From Vreelandella subterranea (lineage in GTDB: Bacteria > Pseudomonadota > Gammaproteobacteria > Pseudomonadales > Halomonadaceae), in assembly GCF_900111305.1 (NCBI RefSeq), contig NZ_FOGS01000013.1:1-64000 (forward strand): a stretch of DNA of 64,000 nucleotides, written 5' to 3'. Numbering within the stretch: the first letter of the stretch is position 1; each line of letters starts with the position of its first letter. A program made the position numbers and the translations under genes. Positions 1 through 6,117 of this stretch are shown piece by piece. The notes beneath the pieces were generated by a model. That model saw only the letters and a program-made list of their open reading frames with translations, did no database searches and had not been told where the DNA came from.

Positions 1-319
1 GACGCCCAGAGCGGCTCGATGGCGCATCACTAATTACCTCAAGGTCATGCAGGCGGCGGTGTCTGAAAAGCCACTACTGAAGCCGATGGGAAAGGCCTTG
101 GCGACCCTTGAGCGGCACGCCGACGCGGTGGTCAGGCGCTGGCACTCGGGACTGACGAACGCGAGACTGGAAGGGATGAACGGTCTTTTTCAAGCGGCTC
201 GGTCACGTGCACGTGGCTATCGAAACGAGGCTAATTTCATCGCTATGATCCACTTGATTGGCAGCCCGGTGGGCCGGCTATTCGATCAGGCCAAATCCAC
301 ATGAAGTGACGAAGAGCCC
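1..319 (+). mobile_element. Right end of an ISL3-family insertion sequence
   Basis: The window opens inside an insertion sequence. The transposase reading frame runs to its stop at 302-304, and the stop lies inside a terminal sequence that reads, on the minus strand from 319 inward, GGGCTCTTCGTCACTTCA, which resembles ISL3-family ends as I remember them. The left end is outside the window, so the element's length, the second inverted repeat and the 8-bp target duplication expected for ISL3 cannot be checked. The element abuts the cassette array that follows and may have cut off its upstream part. Confidence 0.65.
2..304 (+). CDS. ISL3-family transposase, C-terminal part (5' end outside window)
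   Basis: The frame is open from the first complete codon of the window, so this is the last 100 or so residues of a longer protein; the internal ATG at 47 is not the real start. The segment TNARLEGMNGLFQAARSRAR followed by GY.N is characteristic of the C-terminal part of the DDE transposases of the ISL3 (IS204/IS1001/IS1096/IS1165) family. The catalytic core is mostly upstream of the window. It would cut and join the ends of its own insertion sequence. Whether the element is intact cannot be judged here. Confidence 0.8.
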   Translation, partial: TPRAARWRITNYLKVMQAAVSEKPLLKPMGKALATLERHADAVVRRWHSGLTNARLEGMNGLFQAARSRARGYRNEANFIAMIHLIGSPVGRLFDQAKST

Positions 320-420
320 AAAAATCTATCGCAGGATTGCGAGATTGAAGTATTTGTGCAGAACGTTTGTGGCGCAAACCAAGTGCGCCAACAGTGTATG
401 CTTTAAAAAAAGGGGGCAGC

Positions 421-609
421 ATGGAAAGTAGCTACAAGGGGTTGTACGTCCAGCGGGATGAGCGTGGGGAGATAATCAGTGTTCAAGTCGTGGATACGGG
501 CGGTAATTCTCTCCCCCTCGATCCTGAAATATACATTGAGCGTGAGGTTGAGCCGCCCATTGATGAGCTCCCCGACCAGGCCAATAGCAATCCAACCGAG
601 GATACATAA
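421..609 (+). CDS. Small hypothetical protein of gene cassette 1 (62 aa)
   Basis: I do not recognise the family. The ATG at 421 is preceded by a purine-rich GGGGG tract at a suitable distance; an upstream in-frame start at 367 lacks such a site. The product is small, acidic and hydrophilic (MESSYKGLYVQRDERGE...), with a Pro/Glu-rich tail and no membrane segment. Its TAA stop lies inside the CATAAC core of the following attC-like site, the usual arrangement in integron cassettes. Upstream, GGCGCA (371-376) and TGCGCC (384-389) form an inverted repeat that may belong to a promoter or a damaged attC. Function unknown. Confidence 0.6.
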   Translation: MESSYKGLYVQRDERGEIISVQVVDTGGNSLPLDPEIYIEREVEPPIDELPDQANSNPTEDT

Positions 610-693
610 CCAGGCGGTCAACCGGACGCCAAAAGCGGGGCGCTTTTGGTTCCCTCCGCTGGCGCTCCGGCGCCGGTTACCTCGGTGTTATGG
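605..693 (+). other. attC-like recombination site 1
   Basis: The outer cores are exactly complementary: CATAAC at 605-610 and GTTATG at 687-692. The inner arms AGG.GGT.AACCG and CGGTTACCT also pair imperfectly, giving the bulged extended hairpin expected of an attC site. Nested inside is a perfect 9-bp hairpin, CCAAAAGCG (629-637) and CGCTTTTGG (641-649), with a GGG loop. Size, about 90 bp, is in the known attC range. Integron integrases recombine such sites as folded single strands. No integrase gene is in the window. Confidence 0.75.
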
Positions 694-717
694 GTTCACC
701 GATTTAAGGAGAGTATC

Positions 718-1071
718 TTGTCGGATTTGATTTCTTCTGTTTCTACAGCGATTAGTCTCGCATCTCGTCTGCGCGAAATTAGTAAGAACATTGAGGACGC
801 TGAATTTAAGAACCTTGTAGCGGATCTGAGCCTTGAATTGGCCGATGCAAAGATGAAGATCGCTACTCTGGTTTCTGAGAATGCCGAGATGAAGGAGAAG
901 ATCCAGGCACTCACGTCAGCAACAGGTGAAGTCTGTCCGAAATGCAACAACAGAACCTTTGAGCTGATCTCGACCAGACCACACCCCACGTTCGGTGAAC
1001 TAGGCTCCAAAGAGCGCCAGTACGAGTGTTCGGGTTGCGGATTTTCCGAGGCGAAGATGGTTGACCCATAA
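718..1071 (+). CDS. Coiled-coil / zinc-ribbon hypothetical protein of cassette 2 (117 aa)
   Basis: The start is TTG at 718, chosen because AAGGAG (706-711) sits six bases upstream; the longer frame from 646 would begin inside the preceding attC. Residues about 15-75 are strongly helical and charged (EISKNIEDAEFKNL..., ENAEMKEKIQAL) and look like a coiled coil. The C-terminal 40 residues hold two CxxC pairs, CPKC and CSGC, spaced as in a zinc ribbon. The TAA stop overlaps the core of the next attC. A nucleic-acid or protein-binding role is possible but not shown; I know no function. Confidence 0.65.
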   Translation: MSDLISSVSTAISLASRLREISKNIEDAEFKNLVADLSLELADAKMKIATLVSENAEMKEKIQALTSATGEVCPKCNNRTFELISTRPHPTFGELGSKERQYECSGCGFSEAKMVDP

Positions 1072-1152
1072 CAAGGCCATTAAGTCTATTTCGGGCTTTT
1101 GGCCCTCCACTGGACGCCCTTATCAGGGCGGCACTTATGGCTGGCGTTAGGA
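1067..1152 (+). other. attC-like recombination site 2
   Basis: The site opens with CATAACAAGGCC (1067-1078) and closes with GGCGTTAGG (1143-1151). CATAACAAGGCCATTAAGTC pairs imperfectly with the reverse complement of GGCACTTATGGCTGGCGTTAGG, with the extra unpaired bases normal for attC. The closing core GTTAGGAG also supplies the ribosome-binding sequence (AGGAG) of the next cassette gene. This is the clearest attC of the four. Confidence 0.8.
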
Positions 1153-1159
1153 GTTTATG

Positions 1160-2161
1160 ATGGGATTGCTTGATCTGATTTTCGGCTCAAAGAAAAAGGA
1201 GAAAGAAAAAAGCCATCCTCAAGGTAGTGAGGCCGGAGCAGAACTGACGTTCTTGGATAACTTCATCAGAATTCAATCCATCGGTTTCTTCGGACAGTTC
1301 AAAAAATCTCCTTCGGGCGAATGGATCGTTGGCTGGAGTGACAGCGACCCAGAAGGGGGCATCGGGGGGCATCGAGAAAGCGGTCACGGAAGATATATCC
1401 TCTACAACACGGTCGAAAAAAAGTTGATCCTCCAAGGTGAATTGGAACGGCCAAACTCCGCAGACGTAGCAAACAATGGCAGCTTTTCAGTCGAAGATTG
1501 GCATTTTGGTAGTGAATTGTCTGGCACCTTTTACGTGTTCTCATGTTCTGGTGAAGAACTTGTTAAGAAGAAGTTTTCAGCAAATATCCTGAATAGCGCA
1601 ATTTCAGATAATGGTTTATTGGCTATTTGCCAAACCGCAAATGCCCGTTCTGGGAATGACGGTAATCTGTTGGTTGGCTTCCGCATAAAGGAACGAGATG
1701 ATGTCTTCTCCATAAACCCCTCTACGGGGTGGGCCGAGGCATATGAGTTTGATGAGGAAGACTTTAGATTTGGCGTAGTACTGAAAGGGGTTGGAACTTT
1801 CTTCTACGGCTCAGATGGGGTTCTGTTGGACCCACATAAGTTTGATCTAGCTCGCTTGCGTAGCAATAGATACGAGATTTCTTTGATTGCCTCCCAGGAA
1901 ATCGTCAAATCAGATCAATCAAGCCTGGAGCAAGTGGAAGAGGCTCTCAAGGCTAGCTCAAAAGCAATCCAAGCAGGAACTGAGCGCAACGATTACTGGA
2001 AGGCTATAGCTTTGAAAGTAAATGGTTTAGCGAATGAGCGGCTCGGCAGGGACGAGGATGCGCTTGCAGCATTTGATTCCGCTATAAAACTAAACCCAAA
2101 AATCGGTGTAAAGCGCAATGCCAATGCGATCCGAAAACGGCTCAACAACAAAAGCTCCTAA
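1160..2161 (+). CDS. Large hypothetical cassette protein with C-terminal TPR-like segment
   Basis: Two adjacent ATGs (1157, 1160) follow AGGAG at 1149-1153; 1160 gives the better spacing. The protein (333 aa) has a basic N-terminal stretch (FGSKKKEKEKSH), then about 200 residues of short beta-like repeats containing many Gly/Asp turns, and a helical C-terminus. The last 70 residues (DYWKAIALKVNGLANERLGR, DEDALAAFDSAIKLNP) match the pattern of a tetratricopeptide repeat, which usually mediates protein contacts. It is unusually long for a cassette gene. Its TAA stop overlaps the CCTAAC core of attC 3. I do not recognise a specific family. Confidence 0.65.
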   Translation: MGLLDLIFGSKKKEKEKSHPQGSEAGAELTFLDNFIRIQSIGFFGQFKKSPSGEWIVGWSDSDPEGGIGGHRESGHGRYILYNTVEKKLILQGELERPNSADVANNGSFSVEDWHFGSELSGTFYVFSCSGEELVKKKFSANILNSAISDNGLLAICQTANARSGNDGNLLVGFRIKERDDVFSINPSTGWAEAYEFDEEDFRFGVVLKGVGTFFYGSDGVLLDPHKFDLARLRSNRYEISLIASQEIVKSDQSSLEQVEEALKASSKAIQAGTERNDYWKAIALKVNGLANERLGRDEDALAAFDSAIKLNPKIGVKRNANAIRKRLNNKSS

Positions 2162-2256
2162 CAAGGCGCATCAATTCACGGCCTGCGGCCGCCGGACGCC
2201 CTTTAAATTGCGGCTTCGCCTCCATTCCGTAGCCGCGCATGCTGGCAGCATTAGCA
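2157..2256 (+). other. attC-like recombination site 3 (degenerate right end)
   Basis: The left core is typical: CCTAACAAGGCG (2157-2168), overlapping the stop of the cassette gene. The interior ACGCCCTTTAAATT...CGCGCATGCTGGCAG recurs in diverged form at about 2376-2432. The expected closing GTTRRRY is not clear; GCATTAGC at 2248-2255 is a possible mutated version. Mobility of this end is doubtful. Confidence 0.5.
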
Positions 2257-2258
2257 CC

Positions 2259-2372
2259 TCAGTTGCGACGGCTGTCGTTCACATCATCCGCAAGCCAAGC
2301 CTTGATCAGCGATTGGTAGGGCACCCGCTTGTTAGCTTCGATTTTGAACTGATCAAGCAGTGTTTCCGGCGA
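2259..2372 (-). pseudogene. C-terminal remnant of a CopG/BrnA-type antitoxin
   Basis: Read on the minus strand, the segment ending at the stop 2261-2259 translates as PETLLDQFKIEANK then RVPYQSLIKAWLADDV and NDSRRN. EANKR.VPYQSLIK.WLA is the conserved C-terminal helix-turn-helix end of ribbon-helix-helix antitoxins in the CopG/BrnA group. The frame meets a stop a few codons upstream and has no start codon, so the N-terminal DNA-binding strand and the partner toxin are missing. It lies between two attC-like sequences and runs opposite to the other cassette genes. Family assignment rests on about 35 residues. Confidence 0.6.
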
Positions 2373-2449
2373 CGCCCTTTACATTTCACCCTTGGCTCCA
2401 TTTCATTGGCGCGCATGCTGCAGGCATGGGGTGGCAGTCTAATAGGAGG
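2372..2449 (+). other. Diverged second copy of an attC interior (attC 4)
   Basis: CGACGCCCTTTACATTT (from about 2372) through GCGCGCATGCTG aligns with the interior of attC 3. The closing GTGGCAGTCTAATAGGAG parallels CTGGCGTTAGGAG of attC 2, with the core broken by an insertion. As in attC 2, the end provides the AGGAGG of the next gene. No intact left core is visible. Confidence 0.4.
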
Positions 2450-2454
2450 ATTGG

Positions 2455-2895
2455 ATGTCTATTGATCCGATTGCAGTATGGGCGAATATGAAGTTGAAAA
2501 TCTGGCCCGAACGGTACTGGATGTTAGCGCTAGGAGATGTATCCGCCTCTGATGCTGCTAGCGTGTTTGTCGAATGTGATGGCCGCTATAGCTGTTTGAT
2601 TCGCGACCAAGCTGGTGTGTCGGCGATAGTCGAGGAAATAGCATTTGAACGTTTAAAATCCGAAGTCCCTGTCAGGGGTTACTTCGGTCCATTCCGTGTC
2701 GTTTCAACGGATGGAGACCTTCCATTCGACGTCATCGGATTCCTTCGTCCTGTTTTAGAATTGCTAAATAATGAAGGGATCAAGGCAGGCCCCCAGTGCG
2801 GTGCCGTGTTTGATCATCTATTCATTTACGAACGAGATGTTGAGCGTGCAAACGCTCTGCTAGAGAATTTCATTAGTAAGGCTCGGGATCAATGA
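2455..2895 (+). CDS. ACT-domain-like protein (COG3603-type), cassette 4
   Basis: The ATG at 2455 follows AGGAGG with good spacing. The 146-residue protein has the layout of small ACT-domain proteins: an N-terminal LKIWPERYWMLALG strand, a middle strand block, then YFGPFRVVSTDGDLPFDVIG and LRPVLELLNNEGIKAGPQCG, ending in a LFIYERDVERANALLENF strand-helix. ACT domains commonly bind amino acids and regulate enzymes, but this group has no firm function known to me. Its stop is not followed by a recognisable attC, so it may be the last gene of the array. Fold assignment is by pattern only. Confidence 0.55.
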   Translation: MSIDPIAVWANMKLKIWPERYWMLALGDVSASDAASVFVECDGRYSCLIRDQAGVSAIVEEIAFERLKSEVPVRGYFGPFRVVSTDGDLPFDVIGFLRPVLELLNNEGIKAGPQCGAVFDHLFIYERDVERANALLENFISKARDQ

Positions 2896-2933
2896 CCCTA
2901 CCCCTCACCATGGTTATAAAATAATCAATTTTA

Positions 2934-2962
2934 TTGGTGCGTGATGCGCAACGCACTATAAT
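2934..2962 (+). promoter_or_regulatory. higBA promoter with operator between -35 and -10
   Basis: TTGGTG (2934-2939) and a perfect TATAAT (2957-2962) are separated by 17 bp. The spacer contains the inverted repeat GTGCGT (2938-2943) and ACGCAC (2951-2956), a likely operator for autorepression by HigA. Transcription would begin at or a base or two from the higB ATG at 2969, suggesting a leaderless or near-leaderless message. Confidence 0.75.
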
Positions 2963-2968
2963 ATCCTC

Positions 2969-3247
2969 ATGATCAAATCATTCCGCCACAAAGGGCTGAA
3001 GCGGTTCTACTCCACCGGTAGCACGGCGGTCATACAGTCTGACCATTCCGATAAGCTGCGTATGCAGCTAGCTGCTCTGGATACCGCCTCGTCGGTGGAA
3101 GACATGGACATTCCCGGTTTTCGGCTTCATCCCTTGAAAGGTAAAGACAAAGGACGGTGATCGATTCGGGTTAACGGAAATTGGCGCATGACGTTCGAAT
3201 TTCGAGACGGCAACGCTTACATTCTTGATTATGAGGATTATCACTAA
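2969..3247 (+). pseudogene. higB: HigB-type mRNA interferase toxin, interrupted by an in-frame stop
   Basis: HigB (RelE/ParE superfamily) toxins cleave mRNA on the ribosome. Codons 1-63 match the family (MIKSFRHKGLKRFYSTGST, LRMQLAALDTA, DIPGFRLHPLKGKDKGR). Codon 64 is TGA (3158-3160) where the family has Trp (TGG). The same frame then continues without frameshift through SIRVNGNWRMTFEF and [14 protein letters not shown] to a TAA at 3245-3247, overlapping the higA start by one base. The lost part includes the conserved WR.TFEF and DYEDYH segment needed for activity. A single G-to-A change, or a sequencing error, would explain it. Confidence 0.85.
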
Positions 3248-3540
3248 TGACGATGCATAACCCGCCGCATCCTGGTGAATTCATTCGGGAGGTATACCTG
3301 GAACCTTTTGGTATCAGTTCTCGTCAGTTGGCTTCCAGTTTAGGCGTCTCGCCCTCTACGCTGTCACGGTTGCTCAAAGGGAATAGCGGTATCAGCCCGG
3401 AAATGTCTTTACGTCTGTCGAAGGTTCTCGGGCGCACTCCGGAAAGCTGGCTGGCAATGCAGGATATGTATGATCTATGGATGGCTCGCGGCACACTTAA
3501 TTTGGACGATCTTCACCCTTTGGATTTTGATGCCGCTTAA
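3247..3540 (+). CDS. higA: HigA-family antitoxin, XRE helix-turn-helix
   Basis: HigA binds HigB and represses the shared promoter. The 97-residue protein starts [20 protein letters not shown], the signature of this family, followed by an XRE-type helix-turn-helix at about residues 20-72 ([20 protein letters not shown], then [13 protein letters not shown]) and the conserved [13 protein letters not shown]. The start is fixed by the TAATG overlap with higB. The antitoxin frame is intact although the toxin is broken, so it may persist as a repressor only or protect against related toxins. Confidence 0.9.
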   Translation: MTMHNPPHPGEFIREVYLEPFGISSRQLASSLGVSPSTLSRLLKGNSGISPEMSLRLSKVLGRTPESWLAMQDMYDLWMARGTLNLDDLHPLDFDAA

Positions 3541-3581
3541 CGAAAGCTACTCCTGAACTCTAGAGAGACCACCAACAAGCT

Positions 3582-4559
3582 ATGAACTTACTCTTCCTCG
3601 GCACCTCCGCCGGTGTCCCCACCAAAAGCAGAAACGTCGCCGGGGTCGCGGTGCGCGAGAGCAAGGGGAAGGGCTGGTACCTGATCGATTGTGGTGAGGG
3701 CACCCAGCATCAGGTCTTGAACACCAAGCTGTCACTGAATGCATTGAAAGCCATATTGATTACCCATGTACACGGCGACCACTGCTATGGGCTGCCGGGC
3801 CTACTGGCGAGTGCGGCCATGAACGGCCGGACGGAGCCGCTGACCATTGTGGCGCCCGCGGGCATCAAGACATGGCTGGACGCCACCTTTGAGGCCACTC
3901 AGCTATCGTTACCCTTCGCCTTGGAATTTGTCGATTCTGATGATCTGCCAAGCGTTGAGTTTGAGAACATCGCGGTTGCCACTTATAGGCTTTCACACCG
4001 GGCGCCGTCTTATGCTTATGGGTTGACGGAGAGAAAGGTGGACGCTGCCCTGGACGTGGATAAGCTGACACAAAAGGGGATTCCCAGAGGGCCGTTGTGG
4101 GGGCAGTTGAAGCAAGGGATGGATATTGAATTTGCGGGCGAGCGGTTAAAAAGCCGTGACTTCCTGATCTCGAAACACAAGCCAAGGAAAGTGCTGATCG
4201 CCGGAGATAATGACCAGCCCGACTTGTTGTCGGAGGCGTGCGCAGGGGCGCGGGTACTGGTGCATGAAGCTACCTACACCGAAGCTATGGCCGAAAAGGC
4301 CGGTGACTTTGGGCATAGCTATGCCAAGCAGGTCGCCACGTTTGCCGAGTCGATACAGCTCCCCAACCTGGTGCTGACGCACTTCAGCCCCCGTTACCAG
4401 CCCAACCCCCATGCGTTGCTTTCCATTGAGGACATTCGCAAAGAAGCCCTGAGTGTCTATTCCGGCTCGCTTTATTTAGCGCGGGATTTTGGCGAATACA
4501 CCCTGGATAAATCGGGTCACTTTTCTGAGGTAGAGGGCGAGTCGCTTTCTGCGCGTTGA
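3582..4559 (+). CDS. rnz: Ribonuclease Z
   Basis: RNase Z is a zinc endonuclease that removes 3' trailers from tRNA precursors. The protein (325 aa, near the usual bacterial length) starts with the family N-terminus LLFLGTSAGVPTKSRN and carries the metallo-beta-lactamase motif HVHGDH at residues 62-67, with further metal ligands in IAGDN, LVHEAT and the H of GHSYAKQ and LTHFSPRY. ATG at 3582 leaves a 41-bp gap after higA. It marks the start of core-genome sequence after the accessory segment. Confidence 0.9.
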   Translation: MNLLFLGTSAGVPTKSRNVAGVAVRESKGKGWYLIDCGEGTQHQVLNTKLSLNALKAILITHVHGDHCYGLPGLLASAAMNGRTEPLTIVAPAGIKTWLDATFEATQLSLPFALEFVDSDDLPSVEFENIAVATYRLSHRAPSYAYGLTERKVDAALDVDKLTQKGIPRGPLWGQLKQGMDIEFAGERLKSRDFLISKHKPRKVLIAGDNDQPDLLSEACAGARVLVHEATYTEAMAEKAGDFGHSYAKQVATFAESIQLPNLVLTHFSPRYQPNPHALLSIEDIRKEALSVYSGSLYLARDFGEYTLDKSGHFSEVEGESLSAR

Positions 4560-4724
4560 TCAGTCGTGATATCCAAGCTGATCTTCAGTCCAACTGCTTT
4601 CTCTGTATCAGCAAGCAAAAAATGCGAGACGTACTAGGCTGGTTGCGTTTATGCGTTTCGTGGTACAAGCCAGGGCTTGGCGTTGTTTGAGCCCTGATGA
4701 CCGAACCCAGGAAGGAGAGCCCTT

Positions 4725-5378
4725 ATGCAAAAGCTGAGAATTGACCTAGTGTCCGATGTGGCATGCCCGTGGTGTGCGATCGGCTACCGGCGCTTGGAGC
4801 AAGCGCTAGACACCCTTGATGGCGAGATCGACGTTGAACTCCACTGGCAGCCTTTCGAGCTCAACCCGGACATGCCGCCCGAGGGCGAGCCGATCCTGGA
4901 GCACTTATGCCGCAAGTATGGCAAGGATGCTGCCAGCATGGAGCAGGCCCAGCACGAGATTATGGCGGTGGCCGAAGAACTTGGGCTGAATTTTCGTGGC
5001 GCCCAGGAGCGTCGAGCGAACAATACCTTCGCTGCTCACCGAGTGCTGACGTGGGCTGCAACGCAGAATCTAGAGACGCCCCTGCAATTGGCATTATTTG
5101 ATGCCTACTTCGGTGAGGCGAAAAACCCTTCAGATCCCACCGTTCTGCGAGAGAAGGCCATCGAGGTTGGGCTTGACGGGGATGCTGCCGAGGCAATCGC
5201 TCGGTCTGATCAGTACGCGGACGACGTTCGTGCGGCAGAACAGCGATTCATGGAAGCAGGCGTGAGCGCCGTCCCAGGATTCATTCTCGAAGGGCGCTAC
5301 CTGATTTCGGGTGCCCAGCCCGCTGACGTGCTTGTTGATGCACTGCGTCAGGTGGCTGAAGAAAACGCTAACCGTTGA
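4725..5378 (+). CDS. DsbA-family oxidoreductase, FrnE-like
   Basis: A thioredoxin-fold protein of 217 residues without signal peptide, so cytoplasmic. The N-terminus LRIDLVSDVACPWCAIGYRR contains the CPWC redox pair at residues 14-17, and the C-terminal GVSAVPGFILEGRYLISGAQ is the cis-proline part of the active site as in FrnE/YwbO proteins of the 2-hydroxychromene-2-carboxylate isomerase group. Such proteins act as cytoplasmic disulfide oxidoreductases or isomerases, often linked to oxidative stress. ATG at 4725 follows AGGAGAG. It stands alone; substrate unknown. Confidence 0.85.
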   Translation: MQKLRIDLVSDVACPWCAIGYRRLEQALDTLDGEIDVELHWQPFELNPDMPPEGEPILEHLCRKYGKDAASMEQAQHEIMAVAEELGLNFRGAQERRANNTFAAHRVLTWAATQNLETPLQLALFDAYFGEAKNPSDPTVLREKAIEVGLDGDAAEAIARSDQYADDVRAAEQRFMEAGVSAVPGFILEGRYLISGAQPADVLVDALRQVAEENANR

Positions 5379-5452
5379 TTGGCATGCATATCGACTTGGT
5401 CACACAGAGCAGCCTCAGAATCCCTTGCCTGCGGTGACTCAGGGCAATACGC

Positions 5453-5484
5453 AAAAGCCTGCGAATGGTTAACCATCGCAGGCT
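5453..5484 (-). terminator. Probable terminator of the 24-aa membrane peptide gene
   Basis: AGCCTGCGA (5456-5464) pairs perfectly with TCGCAGGCT (5476-5484) around a TGGTTAACCA loop. Read on the minus strand the stem is followed by TTTT, which fits the small gene that ends at 5525. There is no T-run on the plus side, so termination of the plus-strand oxidoreductase gene here is less certain. Confidence 0.5.
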
Positions 5485-5524
5485 CTGTGTAAATCTCTAT
5501 AAAAAAACAATTCTTCGCGAAGTG

Positions 5525-5599
5525 CTAGCGCAAACCCAGAAAGGAAAGAATCGCTATGACGATAACGACGGCACCAACGATGTAGACGATACTGTTCAT
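5525..5599 (-). CDS. Single-pass membrane microprotein, 24 residues
   Basis: On the minus strand an ATG at 5599-5597 is preceded by AAAGGAG ten bases upstream and opens a 24-codon frame ending in TAG. The product is MNSIVYIVGAVVIVIAILSF plus LGLR: one uninterrupted hydrophobic helix (about residues 4-21) with a basic Arg end. A good ribosome-binding site, a terminator just downstream and a clean membrane-helix composition support a real gene. It resembles very short conserved membrane peptides I recall in other Proteobacteria ending in LGLR/FGLR, but I cannot name one. Function unknown. Confidence 0.65.
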   Translation of the reverse strand: MNSIVYIVGAVVIVIAILSFLGLR

Positions 5600-5798
5600 C
5601 AGTAAATACTCCTTTTGTGAATCCGAAATCCCTGTCGCGCCATCATCCCTGAGGCGCACGATCTAGCTTACATTCGAGGCAGTCCATCGCCTTATCGCCA
5701 GAGTAAGTGGCGGGCGTCGTTTGGTCTGTTGGCTAGCGCACTTAGCGGTGAAATAAACCGACTGCCGTTGTCATCATCTCAACCTCAATCGATGAACT

Positions 5799-5845
5799 CT
5801 AATGTTTCTTGAACGGATTCAGCCCGTTGGCCTGCTGCACCATCA
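5799..5845 (-). repeat. Displaced 3' end of a UbiH-family gene (left copy of island direct repeat)
   Basis: Bases 5812-5839 are identical over 28 bp to 12296-12323 inside the 3' end of the UbiH-family gene, and the match continues with one mismatch to 5845. On the minus strand it encodes MVQQANGLNPFKKH and a TAG stop at 5801-5799, a variant of the MMQQANGLNPFKRR end of the complete gene. Upstream of it the homology stops abruptly. It is best read as the original gene end pushed away when the island entered. Confidence 0.7.
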
Positions 5846-5954
5846 ACTAGACAGCAAATTTTCACCCCGCCGTAAGCATCGAAAGTCTTTGTCGTCACTA
5901 GCCTCTTAGCGAAGCCCCCCTATGCTCAGTAAATCCCAGGTGGAATTAGGTAGG

Positions 5955-5985
5955 TTGATGCCATATTAATGTTGTGCTATACAAC
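5955..5985 (+). promoter_or_regulatory. Promoter and operator of the island TRAP operon
   Basis: TTGATG (5955-5960) and TATACA (5978-5983) lie 17 bp apart. The -10 is embedded in the inverted repeat GTTGT-GCTAT-ACAAC (5971-5985), and a second one, GTTG-ATAG-CAAC, follows immediately. The MarR regulator encoded in the operon is the natural candidate to bind here, which is inference. A leader of about 125 bp precedes the first gene. Confidence 0.6.
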
Positions 5986-6117
5986 TGTTGATAGCAACAA
6001 CAAATTGCACTGATCGCCAGCTCAACAACATGTCGATCAACTTCAACTGCAGGGTATGGAGCAACCCTTTATGCAGATTGCGAGTGCTCAGACAATCAAC
6101 AAATGGAGAAAAGGCAG

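Noticed and set aside
2118-2465. Plus-strand frame across attC 3 and attC 4
   Set aside because: It runs through two recombination sites and reads the reverse complement of the antitoxin remnant; no ribosome site.
3158-3160. TGA in higB as a selenocysteine or readthrough codon
   Set aside because: The family has Trp there and no selenocysteine signal is apparent; a point mutation or read error is simpler.
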